Shown here piece after piece: positions 51,998 to 62,414 of a stretch of 64,000 bases of DNA. Origin of the DNA: an alpha proteobacterium AAP38 (lineage in GTDB: Bacteria; Pseudomonadota; Alphaproteobacteria; Azospirillales; Azospirillaceae). The notes beneath the pieces were generated by a model that saw only the letters and a list, made by a program, of their open reading frames with translations, made no database searches and was not told where the DNA came from. The position numbers were made by a program, and so were the translations under genes. Location of the stretch: NCBI GenBank assembly GCA_001296005.1, contig LJHR01000023.1:98952-162951 (forward strand), written 5' to 3'. Position 1 is the first letter of the stretch; the number at the start of each line of letters is the position of its first letter.

Positions 51998-52843
51998 TTA
52001 CCACCGCCCGATGGTCGCGGCCCAACCGACGGAAAGCGGGCGGCGCACGCTGGGGCGTAGCAGGATGGGGTTCATCAGGTCATAGCCTGCCGCCGCCATC
52101 CGGCCCAGATAGTGGTCGGCCAGGATGGCCGGCAGCAGGGCCGGCAGGGCGGCCTTGGGCACATCCCGCCGCAACCGGCGGGCATCGGACAGCAGCGACC
52201 GGGCCGTATCGGCCACGGCAGCGGCCACCTTGGACAGGCCGGGTTCCGGCTTCAGGTCGAACAAAGCCGGTTCGGTCACCCCATATTCGACCATCAAGGT
52301 CACCGGCAGGCGAGAGCGGTGGCCCCGCGCCAGGAAGGGGGTCGCCCGCAGGATACCGGTCAGGGCCCAGGCCGTACCGACCAGCCTTGCGGCCTCCATC
52401 GCGGCCTGATCGCGAACGCCCAGCGTCTGACAGGCCAGCCGGGCCAGGGGTGCCCCGGTGACCTGGGCGTAATTGACCAGGCATTCCATGTCGGCGGGCG
52501 CCTCATCGTCCATGTCGGCCTCCCGCCCGTCGATCAACAGATCGAACTGGGTGCGGTCCAGGCTGTGGCGGGCGATGGATGCCGCCAGCGGTTCCACCAC
52601 CTCATGCCGGCGCGGGTGGCCGGTATAGGCGCCATCAATGCTTTCCCGCCACCATTGCAGGCGGATCTGGCCCAGGGTCGGTTCCGTCACCACCTCCCGC
52701 GTCTTGGCCACCTCATGGTTGAAGGCGTACAGCGCGAACAGGTCCTCGCGCACAGCCGCCGGCGCGAACAGCGCCGTCAGGAAGCGGTCATTATCATGCT
52801 TGCGGACCGCCTCGGCACAGGCGGAAAGGGCGGGGGGCGCCAT
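51998..52843 (-). CDS. Squalene/phytoene synthase-like complex I assembly factor (NDUFAF6-type)
   Basis: This 281-residue protein has the squalene/phytoene synthase fold, but the first Asp-rich site is replaced by NHEVAKTREVV, and QIRLQWWRESIDGAYTG follows. This is the pattern of the NDUFAF6 group, which helps assemble NADH:ubiquinone oxidoreductase and lacks prenyl-synthase activity. The second site region (ALTGILRATPFLARGHRSRL) also lacks the full Asp set. It is not part of the hopanoid operon 1 kb away, although it shares the fold. Confidence 0.8.
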   Translation of the reverse strand: MAPPALSACAEAVRKHDNDRFLTALFAPAAVREDLFALYAFNHEVAKTREVVTEPTLGQIRLQWWRESIDGAYTGHPRRHEVVEPLAASIARHSLDRTQFDLLIDGREADMDDEAPADMECLVNYAQVTGAPLARLACQTLGVRDQAAMEAARLVGTAWALTGILRATPFLARGHRSRLPVTLMVEYGVTEPALFDLKPEPGLSKVAAAVADTARSLLSDARRLRRDVPKAALPALLPAILADHYLGRMAAAGYDLMNPILLRPSVRRPLSVGWAATIGRW

Positions 52844-53052
52844 TCTTGCTCAATCCAATAAAGGTGATGCCGCCTTATAGGCGCTCCACCCCTGTTCGCA
52901 AAGCCCAAGCATCCCATATGGTTGATACAACAATTATTCAGGGGTCGAGCAGGTTGACCCGCGCGCGGCGCGGTCGTATCTCTCAACCCCGTGTCCGGTC
53001 GTCCCCGCGTCAGGGGCGACACCCACCCCGAGAGAGAACAGGAGCCATCATC

Positions 53053-53679
53053 ATGGCCTTCACCCTGCCGGCACTGACCTATGACACCGCGGCGCTGGAG
53101 CCGCATATCGACGCGCTGACCATGGCCACCCACCATGGCAAGCACCACCAGACCTATATCACCAACCTGAACAACGCCCTGGCCGACCACAGCCAGTTGC
53201 ATGACCTGTCGCTGGAAGACCTGCTGAAGCGTCTGGGCGAGCTGCCGGAAAGCATCCGCACCGCCGTGCGCAACAATGGCGGCGGTCACGCCAACCATTC
53301 CATGTTCTGGTCCATCATGGGCCCGAATGGCGGTGGCGACCCGACCGGTGAGGTTGGTTCCGCCATCACCCGCGATTTCGGCAGCTTTGACGACTTCAAG
53401 AAGAAGTTCAACGAGGCCGGGACCAAGCAGTTCGGCTCCGGCTGGGTGTTCGTCACCGCCGACGCCGCCGGCAAGCTGGCCATCGTGGCACAGCCGAACC
53501 AGGACACGCCGCTGTTCAACGGCACGCCCGTCCTGTTCGGCAATGACGTGTGGGAACACGCCTATTACCTGAAGTACCAGAACCGCCGCGCGGACTATCT
53601 GGCCGCTTGGTGGAACACCGTCAGCTGGGACGCCGTGAATGCCCGTCTGGCCAAGATCAAGGCCGGTGCGGTGATTTAA
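53053..53679 (+). CDS. sodB: Superoxide dismutase, Fe/Mn family
   Basis: This 208-residue enzyme dismutes superoxide. Metal ligands lie in ATHHGKHHQTYI, GGHANHSMFWSIM and DVWEHAYYLKYQNRRADYLA (Asp and His). The GPNGGGDPTG segment is seen in Mn-type or cambialistic members, so metal choice is uncertain. A GGAG ribosome site precedes the ATG. No signal peptide, so it is cytoplasmic. Two hairpin terminators follow. Confidence 0.95.
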   Translation: MAFTLPALTYDTAALEPHIDALTMATHHGKHHQTYITNLNNALADHSQLHDLSLEDLLKRLGELPESIRTAVRNNGGGHANHSMFWSIMGPNGGGDPTGEVGSAITRDFGSFDDFKKKFNEAGTKQFGSGWVFVTADAAGKLAIVAQPNQDTPLFNGTPVLFGNDVWEHAYYLKYQNRRADYLAAWWNTVSWDAVNARLAKIKAGAVI

Positions 53680-53759
53680 GTTTTCCCTCAGGCGCCGGGC
53701 GGGCGCATCCGCGCCCTTGGCTCACGCGCCACGTGGCGCGGGCCGGCAGTCGCCGGCCT

Positions 53760-53785
53760 CCACCGGTCATGGAGATGACCGGTGG
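53760..53785 (+). terminator. Intrinsic terminator downstream of sodB
   Basis: CCACCGGTCAT and ATGACCGGTGG form a perfect 11-base stem with a 4-base loop, followed by TTTGCTCT. It should end the sodB transcript. Confidence 0.7.
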
Positions 53786-53812
53786 TTTGCTCTACTGGTC
53801 TGACGTTTCCTG

Positions 53813-53844
53813 CAAACCCCGCCAGCCAAAACCGGCGGGGTTTG
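53813..53844. terminator. Second intrinsic terminator between sodB and hpnC-hpnD
   Basis: CAAACCCCGCC and GGCGGGGTTTG form a perfect 11-base stem with a 10-base loop and end in T-rich sequence on both strands. It insulates the hopanoid operon from sodB. Confidence 0.72.
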
Positions 53845-53935
53845 TCATATCGGGGCCGCGCCCCATTATCGCCACTTCTCCGTGCCTCTCTGTCGTGGCA
53901 AACTAGGGGCACGATGATGAAGAGCGCCGGGACCC

Positions 53936-55690
53936 ATGGCTGAATTCCGCCTGTCAGCACAGAACCCCGCCCAACCGGGCGACCCTGCCGCCCGCAAGAG
54001 CGCGGAGGCGGAGAATTTTCCTGTCGCCTCCCGGCTGATCCCGGCTCCTTATCGCCCGCATGTCATGGCCTTCTACGCCTTCGCGCGGCTGGCCGATGAC
54101 ATCGCGGACGACCCGCACGTCGAACCCGATATGAAGATCGCGCAGCTGGATGCGCTGGAACGCGCGCTGGTCAGCGGCATCGGCAACCAGCCCTGGCTGG
54201 CCCCTGCCCTGACGCTGAAGGCCACGCAGACGGCCACCGGCGTATCGGGCCTGCATGCGCGGCAGCTGCTGCAGGCCTTCCGCCGCGATGCCACGGGCAG
54301 CCATTGCAAGACCTGGCAGGACCTTGTCCTTTACTGCCGCTATTCCGCGAACCCCGTGGGCCGCTTCCTGCTGGAACTGCATGGGGAGGGGATCAATGCT
54401 GCCCCCGCCTCGGACGCGCTCTGTACCGCGCTGCAGATCCTGAACCATATCCAGGATTGTCGGCATGACTGGGTGGAACTGGGCCGCTGCTACCTGCCCA
54501 CCGCCTGGTTCAAGGAAGCAGGCGGATCAGTTGAACATCTGGTGGAGACGGAGGCGACGCCGCCCGTGCGCGCCGTCATCGACCGGACGCTGGACAATGT
54601 CGATTCGCTGCTGCGCCGGGCGGGCGCCCTGCCACGCCTGATCGCCAATCCGGGCCTGCGCATGGAATCGGCGGTCATCATTGAGATGGCGGTGGCCCTG
54701 TCGAAACAACTGCGACGCCGCGACCCGCTGGCCGGCAAGGTGCAGTTGTCGGCGTTCAGCCGGCTGGGTGCGGTGCTGCTGGGTGTGTTGCGCGGTATGT
54801 CGCGCCGCCCGCCGCGCCTGTCGCCCGAAAGCGGGCTGGCCAAGGCCGGGAGCTGCGGTACCTCCACCTTCTACTGGCCGCTGCGCCTGCTGGGACAGCG
54901 CAAGCGCCGGGCGATGTTCGCCATCTATGGCTTCTGCCGTGCTGTGGACGACATTGCCGACGGCAAGGAGAATAACGAGGTCAAGCGCGGCGCCCTGACC
55001 GACTGGCAGCGGCGCATCGACGCCATGTATGGCATGCCCAGCCCTGGCCGCCATCATGGCCGGCTGCGCGATCTGGCCTCTGCCGTCCGGCGCTACAACC
55101 TGCCCCAGGCGGAATTCCAGGCCGTGATCGACGGCATGATGATGGATGTGGAAGGGCCTATCCGCGCCCCCTCGCTCGGCATGCTGGCGCAATATTGCCG
55201 GCGCGTCGCGGGGGCCGTGGGCCTGTTGTCCGTACGCGTCTTCGGCAAGGGCGATGCCAGCGCCGATGCCTTCGCCCTGGCCCTGGGTGAGGCGTTGCAG
55301 CTCACCAACATCCTGCGGGATGTGGAGGAGGATGCGCGCGATGGCCGTTGCTACCTGCCGGAGGAGATGCTGGAGGATGCGGGCATCGACATTTATGCCG
55401 TGCAGTCCGATCCCGTCGCCCTGCTGACCGACCCGGCCCTGCCGCAGGTCTGTGAGGCGCTGGCCGCCCGCGCGGAAGCCGCGTTCCATCAGGCCAACAG
55501 CCTGTTGAAGCAGCCGCACCGCAAGCTGTGGCCGGCGGCCGCCATGATGGTGCTGTATCATCGCATCCTGCTGCGCCTGCGTCAGCGTGGCTGGTCGCCC
55601 GACGCCCTGTCCCACCGCCCACGCCTTGGGAAGTGGGAGAAGATCAGCGTGGCGCTGTCCTGCGCCCTGGGTCGCGCGCCCCGCCTGTGA
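53936..55690 (+). CDS. hpnCD: Fused squalene-forming enzymes HpnC-HpnD
   Basis: One 584-residue frame carries two complete squalene/phytoene synthase domains. The first (about 1-285, HpnC) has ARLADDIADD (54-58) and HIQDCRHDW (171-179). The second (about 305-584, HpnD) has RAVDDIADG (338-342) and NILRDVEEDARDGRCYLP (458-475). In most bacteria these are separate genes: HpnD makes presqualene diphosphate, HpnC converts it to hydroxysqualene. No stop or frameshift separates them here. The linker is arginine/proline-rich. HpnE follows with a GTGA overlap. Confidence 0.9.
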   Translation: MAEFRLSAQNPAQPGDPAARKSAEAENFPVASRLIPAPYRPHVMAFYAFARLADDIADDPHVEPDMKIAQLDALERALVSGIGNQPWLAPALTLKATQTATGVSGLHARQLLQAFRRDATGSHCKTWQDLVLYCRYSANPVGRFLLELHGEGINAAPASDALCTALQILNHIQDCRHDWVELGRCYLPTAWFKEAGGSVEHLVETEATPPVRAVIDRTLDNVDSLLRRAGALPRLIANPGLRMESAVIIEMAVALSKQLRRRDPLAGKVQLSAFSRLGAVLLGVLRGMSRRPPRLSPESGLAKAGSCGTSTFYWPLRLLGQRKRRAMFAIYGFCRAVDDIADGKENNEVKRGALTDWQRRIDAMYGMPSPGRHHGRLRDLASAVRRYNLPQAEFQAVIDGMMMDVEGPIRAPSLGMLAQYCRRVAGAVGLLSVRVFGKGDASADAFALALGEALQLTNILRDVEEDARDGRCYLPEEMLEDAGIDIYAVQSDPVALLTDPALPQVCEALAARAEAAFHQANSLLKQPHRKLWPAAAMMVLYHRILLRLRQRGWSPDALSHRPRLGKWEKISVALSCALGRAPRL

Positions 55691-56943
55691 CGGGTTGCGT
55701 GCATGTGGTCGGGGCCGGACTGTCGGGTCTGGCCTGCGCCACCGCCCTGGCCGGTTCCGGTCACGAGGTCATCCTTTATGAAGCAACCGATCATGCCGGC
55801 GGTCGCTGCCGGTCCTGGCATGATGCTTTGCTTGACCGTGTGATCGACAATGGCAATCACCTGATCCTGGGTGCCAATCCCGAATGCTTCGCCTATCTGG
55901 ACCGGATTGGTGGACGGGCGGGCCTGATCACGGTTGATCCGGTTGCCCTGCCCTTTCTGGACCTGCGGGATCGTCGGCACTGGACCCTGCGCCCCGGCAA
56001 TGGCCCCCTTCCCCTGTGGCTTGCCGATCCTGCCCGGCGGGTGCCCGACAGCGGGCTGTTGGATTATCTGGCGGTGCTCAAGCTGGCCTTCGCCGGTCCT
56101 GATGCGCGGGTCGCTGATGTGCTGCCGGAAGGAACTCTGTTAACGGACCGGCTATGGAAGCCGCTTGCCGTCAGCATCCTGAACACGCCATACGAAACCG
56201 GCTCAGCCCGTCTGCTCTGGTCCGTCTTCGGCCGCACCCTGCTGCGTGGGGCCAACGCCTGCCGCCCGTGGATCACCGGGTCCGGCGGATTATCCGCCGC
56301 CCTGGTCGATCCAGCCCTGGCCTATCTGGCCCGATTTGGGGCCAGGGTGCAGTTCGGGAACCGTCTGAAAGCACTGGAGCGGACGGCGGATGGCCTTGTA
56401 TCAGCCCTGGATTTCGGGTCGGACCGGATTGTTCTGGCGGCCCGTGACAAGGTGGTCCTGGCTGCACCACCAGAGGCCGCCGCACGCCTGCTGCCCGATG
56501 TGCCGGTGCCTGACCGCTTCCACGCCATCCTGAATGCCCATTACCGGCTGGAAAGCCCGGTGACGCTCCCCGGCGGCCTGCCTCTGGTCGGTCTGGTCGG
56601 CGGGGTGGCGGAATGGCTGTTCCTGCGCGATGACCTGATTTCGGTCACCATCAGTGCGGCGGATGCCCTGATGGACCGCGATGCCCACGACCTGCTGCAC
56701 CTGATCTGGCGGGATGTGGCGGCGGCGACAGGGCTTGATCCTGACCACCCGGCACCGGGCCGCATCGTCAAGGAAAAGCGCGCCACCTTTGCCGCCACGC
56801 CGGAGCAGGGGCACAAACGCCCCCGCCCGCAACAATCGGCCAACCTGCTGCTGGCCGGTGACTGGACCGATACAGGACTGCCCGCCACCATTGAGGGGGC
56901 GGTGCAGTCGGGGCACCGGGCAGCGGCAATGGCGGCGCAATAG
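55687..56943 (+). CDS. hpnE: Hydroxysqualene dehydroxylase
   Basis: This 418-residue FAD flavoprotein reduces hydroxysqualene to squalene, the third step of the HpnCDE route. Signs are the nucleotide-binding start HVVGAGLSGLACATALAGSG and HAGGRCRSW, VIDNGNHLILGANPECFAYL, and the C-terminal LLAGDWTDTGLPATIEGAVQ with SGHRAA. The GTG start at 55687 overlaps the HpnD stop. Together with the fusion gene it gives a full squalene pathway for hopanoids. Confidence 0.92.
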   Translation: MTGCVHVVGAGLSGLACATALAGSGHEVILYEATDHAGGRCRSWHDALLDRVIDNGNHLILGANPECFAYLDRIGGRAGLITVDPVALPFLDLRDRRHWTLRPGNGPLPLWLADPARRVPDSGLLDYLAVLKLAFAGPDARVADVLPEGTLLTDRLWKPLAVSILNTPYETGSARLLWSVFGRTLLRGANACRPWITGSGGLSAALVDPALAYLARFGARVQFGNRLKALERTADGLVSALDFGSDRIVLAARDKVVLAAPPEAAARLLPDVPVPDRFHAILNAHYRLESPVTLPGGLPLVGLVGGVAEWLFLRDDLISVTISAADALMDRDAHDLLHLIWRDVAAATGLDPDHPAPGRIVKEKRATFAATPEQGHKRPRPQQSANLLLAGDWTDTGLPATIEGAVQSGHRAAAMAAQ

Positions 56944-56947
56944 CGGT

Positions 56948-58243
56948 TCAGGGCTTGCCCTTCACCACATCCCCACCTTTCACCACCACATCGACCTTTT
57001 CCAGGATCGAGATATCGGCCAGCGGATCGCCCTTGACCGCGATCAGGTCGCCATAGCGGCCAACGGCCAGGGTGCCGACATCGGCGGACGCACCCAGCGC
57101 ATCGGCGGCGTTGACGGTGGCAGCCTGGATGGCCTGCATGGGCGTCATTCCGAACTGCACCATACGGCTGAACTGCTTGCCATTGTCGCCATGGGGATAG
57201 ACGCCAGCGTCGGAGCCGAAAACCATCTTCACCCCGGCCTTCACGGCGCGGGTGAAGCTTTCGCGCTGGGTCTTGCCGACCACCCGTTCCTTGGCCAGAC
57301 TTTCCGGCAGGAAGCCCGCCGCCTCGCCCGCCGACAGAATATATTCGGTGTTGTAGATATCCATGGACAGGTAGGTGCCGCGCTCCTTCGCCAGCTTGAT
57401 GCCTTCATCATCGATGAAGCTGGCATGCTCGACCGTGTCCACGCCGGCGCGGATGGCGGCCTTGATGCCGGCGGTGCCATGGGCATGGGCGGCAACCCTC
57501 AACCCCAGGCGCTTGGCCTCTGCCACGATGGCGTCCATCTCTTCCTGCGCCAACTGCTGGGCACCGACCTGCGTGCCCTTGGACAGGACGCCACCGGTGG
57601 CGCAGATCTTGATCAGGTCGGCGCCATACTTCTTCACCTCGCGCACCTTCTTGACCACGCCCCAGGGGCCGTCGGCGGCACCCTGGCTGTGCGCGTCATA
57701 TTCGGGCGGCAGCAGGTTATTGTCGCAATGTCCGCCCGTGGCCCCGATGGAGGGACCGGAGACATAAAGGCGGGGACCGTTCAGCCGGTTGGATGCCAGG
57801 GCACGGCGCAGAGCGACATCGGAATAGCCGGCGGCACCAAGATTGCGTGCCGCCGTGAAGCCGGCCATCAGGGTCTTTTCAGCATGGATGACACCGTTGA
57901 TGGTTTCATCGCCCGTCGATTCTGCCAGCCCCTCATAGCCGTGCATATCGTGCCGGCCCGTCAGATGCACATGCATGTCGATCAGGCCGGGCAGAATGGT
58001 CATGCCCGTCAAATCAAGACGTACGGCCCCATCCGGCACCGCCACGGTGCCCTGGGTGCCGACCGCCGCGATGCGGCCATCGGTAATGACCAGGGCCGGC
58101 TTCTCCACCAGCTTTCCAGACACGACATCGACCATGCGGTCAGCCTGGACATAGGTGGTGCCGGCCTGCGCGGACAGCGCCCCGCCCAGGGCGGTGGCGG
58201 CCAGAAGCAGAGCGGAAAGCGAACGGGAGAGAGAGATTGCCAT
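56948..58243 (-). CDS. Secreted metal-dependent amidohydrolase (prolidase/imidazolonepropionase-like)
   Basis: This 431-residue protein starts with a signal peptide (SALLLAATALGGALSAQA). The amidohydrolase metal sites are His91 and His93 (GLIDMHVHLTG), the lysine in LIKICATGGV, histidines in VAAHAHGT and VEHASF, and the aspartate in MVFGSDAGVYPHGDNGKQ. Close relatives hydrolyse dipeptides or act on small cyclic amides in the periplasm. The exact substrate cannot be told. It converges with hpnE, with four bases between the stops. Confidence 0.88.
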   Translation of the reverse strand: MAISLSRSLSALLLAATALGGALSAQAGTTYVQADRMVDVVSGKLVEKPALVITDGRIAAVGTQGTVAVPDGAVRLDLTGMTILPGLIDMHVHLTGRHDMHGYEGLAESTGDETINGVIHAEKTLMAGFTAARNLGAAGYSDVALRRALASNRLNGPRLYVSGPSIGATGGHCDNNLLPPEYDAHSQGAADGPWGVVKKVREVKKYGADLIKICATGGVLSKGTQVGAQQLAQEEMDAIVAEAKRLGLRVAAHAHGTAGIKAAIRAGVDTVEHASFIDDEGIKLAKERGTYLSMDIYNTEYILSAGEAAGFLPESLAKERVVGKTQRESFTRAVKAGVKMVFGSDAGVYPHGDNGKQFSRMVQFGMTPMQAIQAATVNAADALGASADVGTLAVGRYGDLIAVKGDPLADISILEKVDVVVKGGDVVKGKP

Positions 58244-58315
58244 GGGATCGCGGCCCCTTATTGTCGGTTACCAAAGGCGTAACATAAGGGGCCGCAGAAT
58301 TTAACCCAGCCTGTA

Positions 58316-60394
58316 TCAGGCGCGGATACCAGTGACGAAGCGCTGAACCTCCTGGCGCAGCAGTGTGGCTTCGCGCGACAGGCTGTCAGAGGCGTTGTGC
58401 GCCTGGGCCGCCATACGCCCGGTTTCGGCAGCGGCCTGGGTCACACCCTCGATATTGGATGTCACCTCACGCGTGCCGGTGGCCGCTTCCTGGACATTAC
58501 GGCTGATCTCACGGGTGGCGGCGCCCTGTTCTTCCGCCGCCGCGGCAATGGTGGTAACCGTCTCGCTGATGCTGACGATGGTGCGGCCAATGGACTGAAT
58601 GGCGGTGACGGCGGTGCCGCTGACGGACTGGATGGCGGCGACCTGTCCGGCGATTTCCTCCGTGGCCTTGGCGGTCTGATTGGCCAGACTTTTTACCTCC
58701 GACGCGACGACGGCGAAGCCCTTGCCAGCCTCCCCGGCGCGGGCCGCCTCAATGGTCGCATTCAGGGCCAGAAGGTTAGTCTGGGCCGCGATGGACTGGA
58801 TCAGATTGACGACATCGCCGATCTTCTGGGCCGCCTCGGCCAGACCGGCGACGGTGCCGTTGGTCCGCTCCACCTCGCCCACGGCCTCTGTCGCGCGGCG
58901 GGAGCTGTCGGCGATGCGCTGGTTGATCTCTTCGATCGAATAGGCCAGTTCCTCTGCCGCTGCCGCCACCGTCTGCACATTGGCATTGGCGATATCGGCG
59001 GAGTTCGACACGACGGTGGCCTGGGAATTGGTCTGGGTGGCGATGGCGGACAGAGCCTCGGCGTCGCTACGGATGCTGTCGGACTGTTCGGCCACGGCGG
59101 ACACAACCTGCCCGACGGAGCTTTCAAACTCATCGGCCAGACGGTTCAGCTCCTGACGGCGGCTTTCAGCAGCGGCCAGTTCGTCCTGACGCCGCTGTTC
59201 CTCCATCTCTGCCACGCGGCCGGCATTTTCCTTGAAAAGCTGCAGGGCGTTATTGATGGCGCCGATCTCGTCGCCACGGTCGCGGTCGGTAACCTCCACC
59301 GCATGGTTGCCGTTGGTCAACGCCTGCACGGTGTTGATGATCCGGCGCAGTGGTGTGCCGACGATATGGCGGGTGGAATACCACAGCGCCAGGACCAGAA
59401 TTGCCGTCAGGACCAGGGCACCAATCAGGATGGCGTTGCGCAACTGCACCTTCGGTGCCTGTATCTTGTCCATGGGCAGGTTGATCAGGATCGACCAGGG
59501 GGTACCGGTGGCACCGACACGGATCGGTACGAACAGTTGGGTCACCTCGGTCTGCAGGCTTTTTGAGAAGGACAGGTGCGAATAGGTGCGGCCTTCCTTG
59601 ATGGCGGGCAAAGCATCCTTCAGCTTCTCATTGGTCTGGCCAATGGGCTTGCCCAGATGGTCACGGTTGGCATAGCCCACCCACAGACCGCCATTGGAGA
59701 TCAGCGAGATAGTGCCCGTATCAAACGGCTTAACAGATTTCAGTTCATCACCAATGCCATCGGTCGCAATATCGACGCCCGCCACGCCAATGAATTTGCC
59801 GTTCTCAATAATCGGTACTGCCAGCGACATGATCAGGGTGGATTTGCCGGCGACCGTATAGGTGTAGGGTTCAATCGCCACCTCACGCATCAGACGCTTG
59901 GGCAACTGATAGTAATCTCCGGCGCCGTCCTTGTCGAAATCGACCAGGGGTTCCAGTTCCACCTTGCCGGAACCACGGTTCCAATAGGGGACAAAGCGAC
60001 CGGCGGCATCGCTGCCCGGCGTGTTGGCCGCCCCAGCATCCTTACCATCCAGGGCGTTGGGTTCCATCCCAACCCAAACGGCCAGCACGCCAGGGTTGGC
60101 GTCCAGCTGCGATTTCAGCCAGATGTTCAATTGGGCGCGGTTGACGATGCCGGCTTGCTTCATGCTGAGCATGGAGGTCGCCACAAAACGGCTGACATCC
60201 ATCGCGTCGTTCAGGCGGCGCTCCACCATGGCACCATGATACTCGCCCAGCCGCTGCCCAACCTCCAGTGACAGGGTGTCGGTGCTCTCCCCGCTGCTTT
60301 CCGTAATGGCGACAATGCCCACGCCAAGGCCGGCAACAAGGACGAGGATGATCGCCAGGATCAACTTCGTCACCAACGGTAGTTTCTTGAACAT
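58316..60394 (-). CDS. Methyl-accepting chemotaxis protein with dCache sensor
   Basis: This 692-residue receptor has a first helix ([20 protein letters not shown]), a periplasmic double-Cache sensor (about residues 35-320) and a second helix ([20 protein letters not shown]). A HAMP domain follows ([20 protein letters not shown]). The signalling hairpin has the conserved tip [20 protein letters not shown]. The end QRFVTGIRA lacks the CheR/CheB-tethering pentapeptide. AGGGGG precedes ATG 60394. Its attractant is unknown; Cache domains often bind amino or organic acids. Confidence 0.93.
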   Translation of the reverse strand: MFKKLPLVTKLILAIILVLVAGLGVGIVAITESSGESTDTLSLEVGQRLGEYHGAMVERRLNDAMDVSRFVATSMLSMKQAGIVNRAQLNIWLKSQLDANPGVLAVWVGMEPNALDGKDAGAANTPGSDAAGRFVPYWNRGSGKVELEPLVDFDKDGAGDYYQLPKRLMREVAIEPYTYTVAGKSTLIMSLAVPIIENGKFIGVAGVDIATDGIGDELKSVKPFDTGTISLISNGGLWVGYANRDHLGKPIGQTNEKLKDALPAIKEGRTYSHLSFSKSLQTEVTQLFVPIRVGATGTPWSILINLPMDKIQAPKVQLRNAILIGALVLTAILVLALWYSTRHIVGTPLRRIINTVQALTNGNHAVEVTDRDRGDEIGAINNALQLFKENAGRVAEMEEQRRQDELAAAESRRQELNRLADEFESSVGQVVSAVAEQSDSIRSDAEALSAIATQTNSQATVVSNSADIANANVQTVAAAAEELAYSIEEINQRIADSSRRATEAVGEVERTNGTVAGLAEAAQKIGDVVNLIQSIAAQTNLLALNATIEAARAGEAGKGFAVVASEVKSLANQTAKATEEIAGQVAAIQSVSGTAVTAIQSIGRTIVSISETVTTIAAAAEEQGAATREISRNVQEAATGTREVTSNIEGVTQAAAETGRMAAQAHNASDSLSREATLLRQEVQRFVTGIRA

Positions 60395-60501
60395 AACGCC
60401 CCCTGTCATCTGGAAGCGCGCATTAACGACCTTTACGATTAAAATTTTCTTTAGATGAATCAGCTGGTTACCTTTGTGTGGATTACTGAAGCCACCCCTT
60501 G

Positions 60502-60519
60502 ATTGCTATCGATAGCAAT
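60502..60519. promoter_or_regulatory. 18-base perfect palindrome upstream of the chemoreceptor gene
   Basis: ATTGCTATCGATAGCAAT is a perfect palindrome 108 bases upstream of the chemoreceptor start, within an AT-richer intergenic stretch of about 365 bases (60395-60760). It has the size of a repressor or activator site. No clear gene is seen in this stretch; a 69-codon frame starting nearby crosses the terminator and is not convincing. Confidence 0.45.
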
Positions 60520-60660
60520 GGCGGATTTCTGCCACTTTCCACCAGAACAACTCTACCAGGGCACCTTATCGATCATGGATATCGGGAAAGCGGCGCAACG
60601 CAGCGAACAGCTGTTACAACCAAATCGGATTTTAGAAAATCCATTAAATCACAATAAGAT

Positions 60661-60699
60661 AAGGCCCCGAAACTTCCAGATCGGAAATTCCGGGGCCTT
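60661..60699. terminator. Intrinsic terminator downstream of aroG
   Basis: AAGGCCCCGAAACTTCC (60661-60677) and GGAAATTCCGGGGCCTT (60683-60699) form a near-perfect 17-base stem. T-rich sequence follows on the minus strand (TTATCTTATT). It ends the DAHP synthase transcript and insulates the chemoreceptor promoter region. Confidence 0.8.
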
Positions 60700-60760
60700 T
60701 GTTTCCAAGTGACAACCAGACCTATGATTGCAGCGCATGCCACAACCGCAGGGATAGTTT

Positions 60761-62170
60761 TTATTCGGCCGCCACGCGGGCGCGCGGCTGACCGTCACGC
60801 ACGGCCTTCAGAGTTTCCGCGATCAGGAAGGCCAGTTCCAGGGCCTGGCTGGCATTCAGGCGCGGGTCGCAGGCGGTGTGATAACGCAGGGCCAGCGCAT
60901 GGTCGGTGATGGCCTGGGCACCGCCCGTGCATTCCGTCACGTCCTGACCGGTCATTTCGAAATGCACGCCGCCCGGATGGGCACCTTCGGACCGGATGAC
61001 CTCCATGAAGCCCCGCACCTCGCCCAGAACCCGGTCGAACGGACGGGTCTTGAAGCCGGTGGAGGACTTGACGGTATTGCCATGCATCGGGTCGCAGGAC
61101 CAGACGACGGTGCGGCCTTCCCGCTGCACCTTGCGGACCAGCGGCGCCAGCTTGTCCGCCACCTTGTCGGAGCCCATGCGCACAATCAGGGTCAGGCGCC
61201 CCGCCTCGTCCGCCGGGTTCAGAATGTCGATCAGGCGGATCAGGTCATCCGGGTCCATGGTCGGGCCGCATTTCAGGCCGACCGGGTTCTTCACCCCGCG
61301 CAGGAACTCCACATGCGCGCCATCATGCTGGCGCGTGCGGTCGCCGATCCACAGCATATGGGCCGACACGTCGTACCAATCGCCCGTCGTGCTGTCGATG
61401 CGGGTCAGCGCCTGTTCGTAGGGGAGCAGCAGCGCCTCATGGCTTGTGAACAGTTCCGTCTCGCGAATCTGCGGGGTAGTTTCACCGGTGATGCCGCAGG
61501 CGGCCATGAAGGACAGCGTCTCGTCCAGGCGGTTGGCCAGATCCTGATACCGCTCGCCCTGCGGGCTCTTCTCCACAAAGCCCAGGTTCCACTGATGCAC
61601 CTTGTGCAGGTCGGCATAACCGCCCTGGGCGAAGGCGCGCAGCAGGTTCAGGGTGCTGGCCGACTGGTTATAGGCCTGCACCATCCGTTCGGGATCGGGG
61701 ATGCGGGCGTCGGGCGTGAAGTCGAAACCATTGATGATGTCGCCGCGATAGCTGGGAAGCTCAACGCCGTCGATCACCTCGGTGTCGGCCGAACGCGGCT
61801 TGGCGAACTGCCCGGCCAGACGGCCCACCTTCACGACGGGCGTCGCCGCACCGAAGGTCAGGACGACGGCCATCTGCAACAGCACGCGGAACGTGTCGCG
61901 GATATTGTTGGGATGGAACTCGGCAAAGCTTTCGGCGCAATCGCCGCCCTGCAGCAGGAATGCCTCCCCGCGCGCCACCTTGCCCAGATGATCTTTCAGC
62001 CGCCGCGCCTCGCCCGCAAAAACCAGCGGCGGATAGGCCGCCAGCTTGGCTTCAACGGCCTTCAACCTGGTTTCGTCGGGATAAGACGGGACCTGCCGGA
62101 TCGGCTTGGCGCGCCAGCTGTCAGGCGTCCAGCGCCCAGCGGTCCCCACCTTCTGCGTATCCGTCGACAT
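60761..62170 (-). CDS. aroG: Class II 3-deoxy-7-phosphoheptulonate (DAHP) synthase
   Basis: This 469-residue enzyme joins PEP and erythrose-4-phosphate, the first step of the shikimate pathway. It is of the plant/class II type: [33 protein letters not shown] with the metal-binding Cys, [40 protein letters not shown] and [13 protein letters not shown], which includes a metal-site region. It has no fused mutase domain. It is transcribed alone and divergent from the MFS gene. Confidence 0.96.
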   Translation of the reverse strand: MSTDTQKVGTAGRWTPDSWRAKPIRQVPSYPDETRLKAVEAKLAAYPPLVFAGEARRLKDHLGKVARGEAFLLQGGDCAESFAEFHPNNIRDTFRVLLQMAVVLTFGAATPVVKVGRLAGQFAKPRSADTEVIDGVELPSYRGDIINGFDFTPDARIPDPERMVQAYNQSASTLNLLRAFAQGGYADLHKVHQWNLGFVEKSPQGERYQDLANRLDETLSFMAACGITGETTPQIRETELFTSHEALLLPYEQALTRIDSTTGDWYDVSAHMLWIGDRTRQHDGAHVEFLRGVKNPVGLKCGPTMDPDDLIRLIDILNPADEAGRLTLIVRMGSDKVADKLAPLVRKVQREGRTVVWSCDPMHGNTVKSSTGFKTRPFDRVLGEVRGFMEVIRSEGAHPGGVHFEMTGQDVTECTGGAQAITDHALALRYHTACDPRLNASQALELAFLIAETLKAVRDGQPRARVAAE

Positions 62171-62414
62171 GTCCTGCTCTTCCTTCTACAGCCATCGCCG
62201 CACCGGCCTCTTCCCGGCGGCGGGATGTGCATATGGGTTACCCAGCATCGGATTTCACCGGTGGGTCGAACTTTGTAAGCGACTCGCGCCGGTATTTTCC
62301 AGTCCAAACGACCTGCATTCTGCGCAATGTTCGTGCGCAAATAGGCCGCGCGGGCGGACAAGGCCTTGCCTATACTCGCCGACAGATTATCCGCAGACAG
62401 GACAGGACCCGCCC

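Noticed and set aside
60503..60712. 69-codon rightward frame between chemoreceptor and aroG
   Set aside because: It begins in the palindrome and runs through the aroG terminator hairpin. There is no ribosome site and composition is not coding-like.
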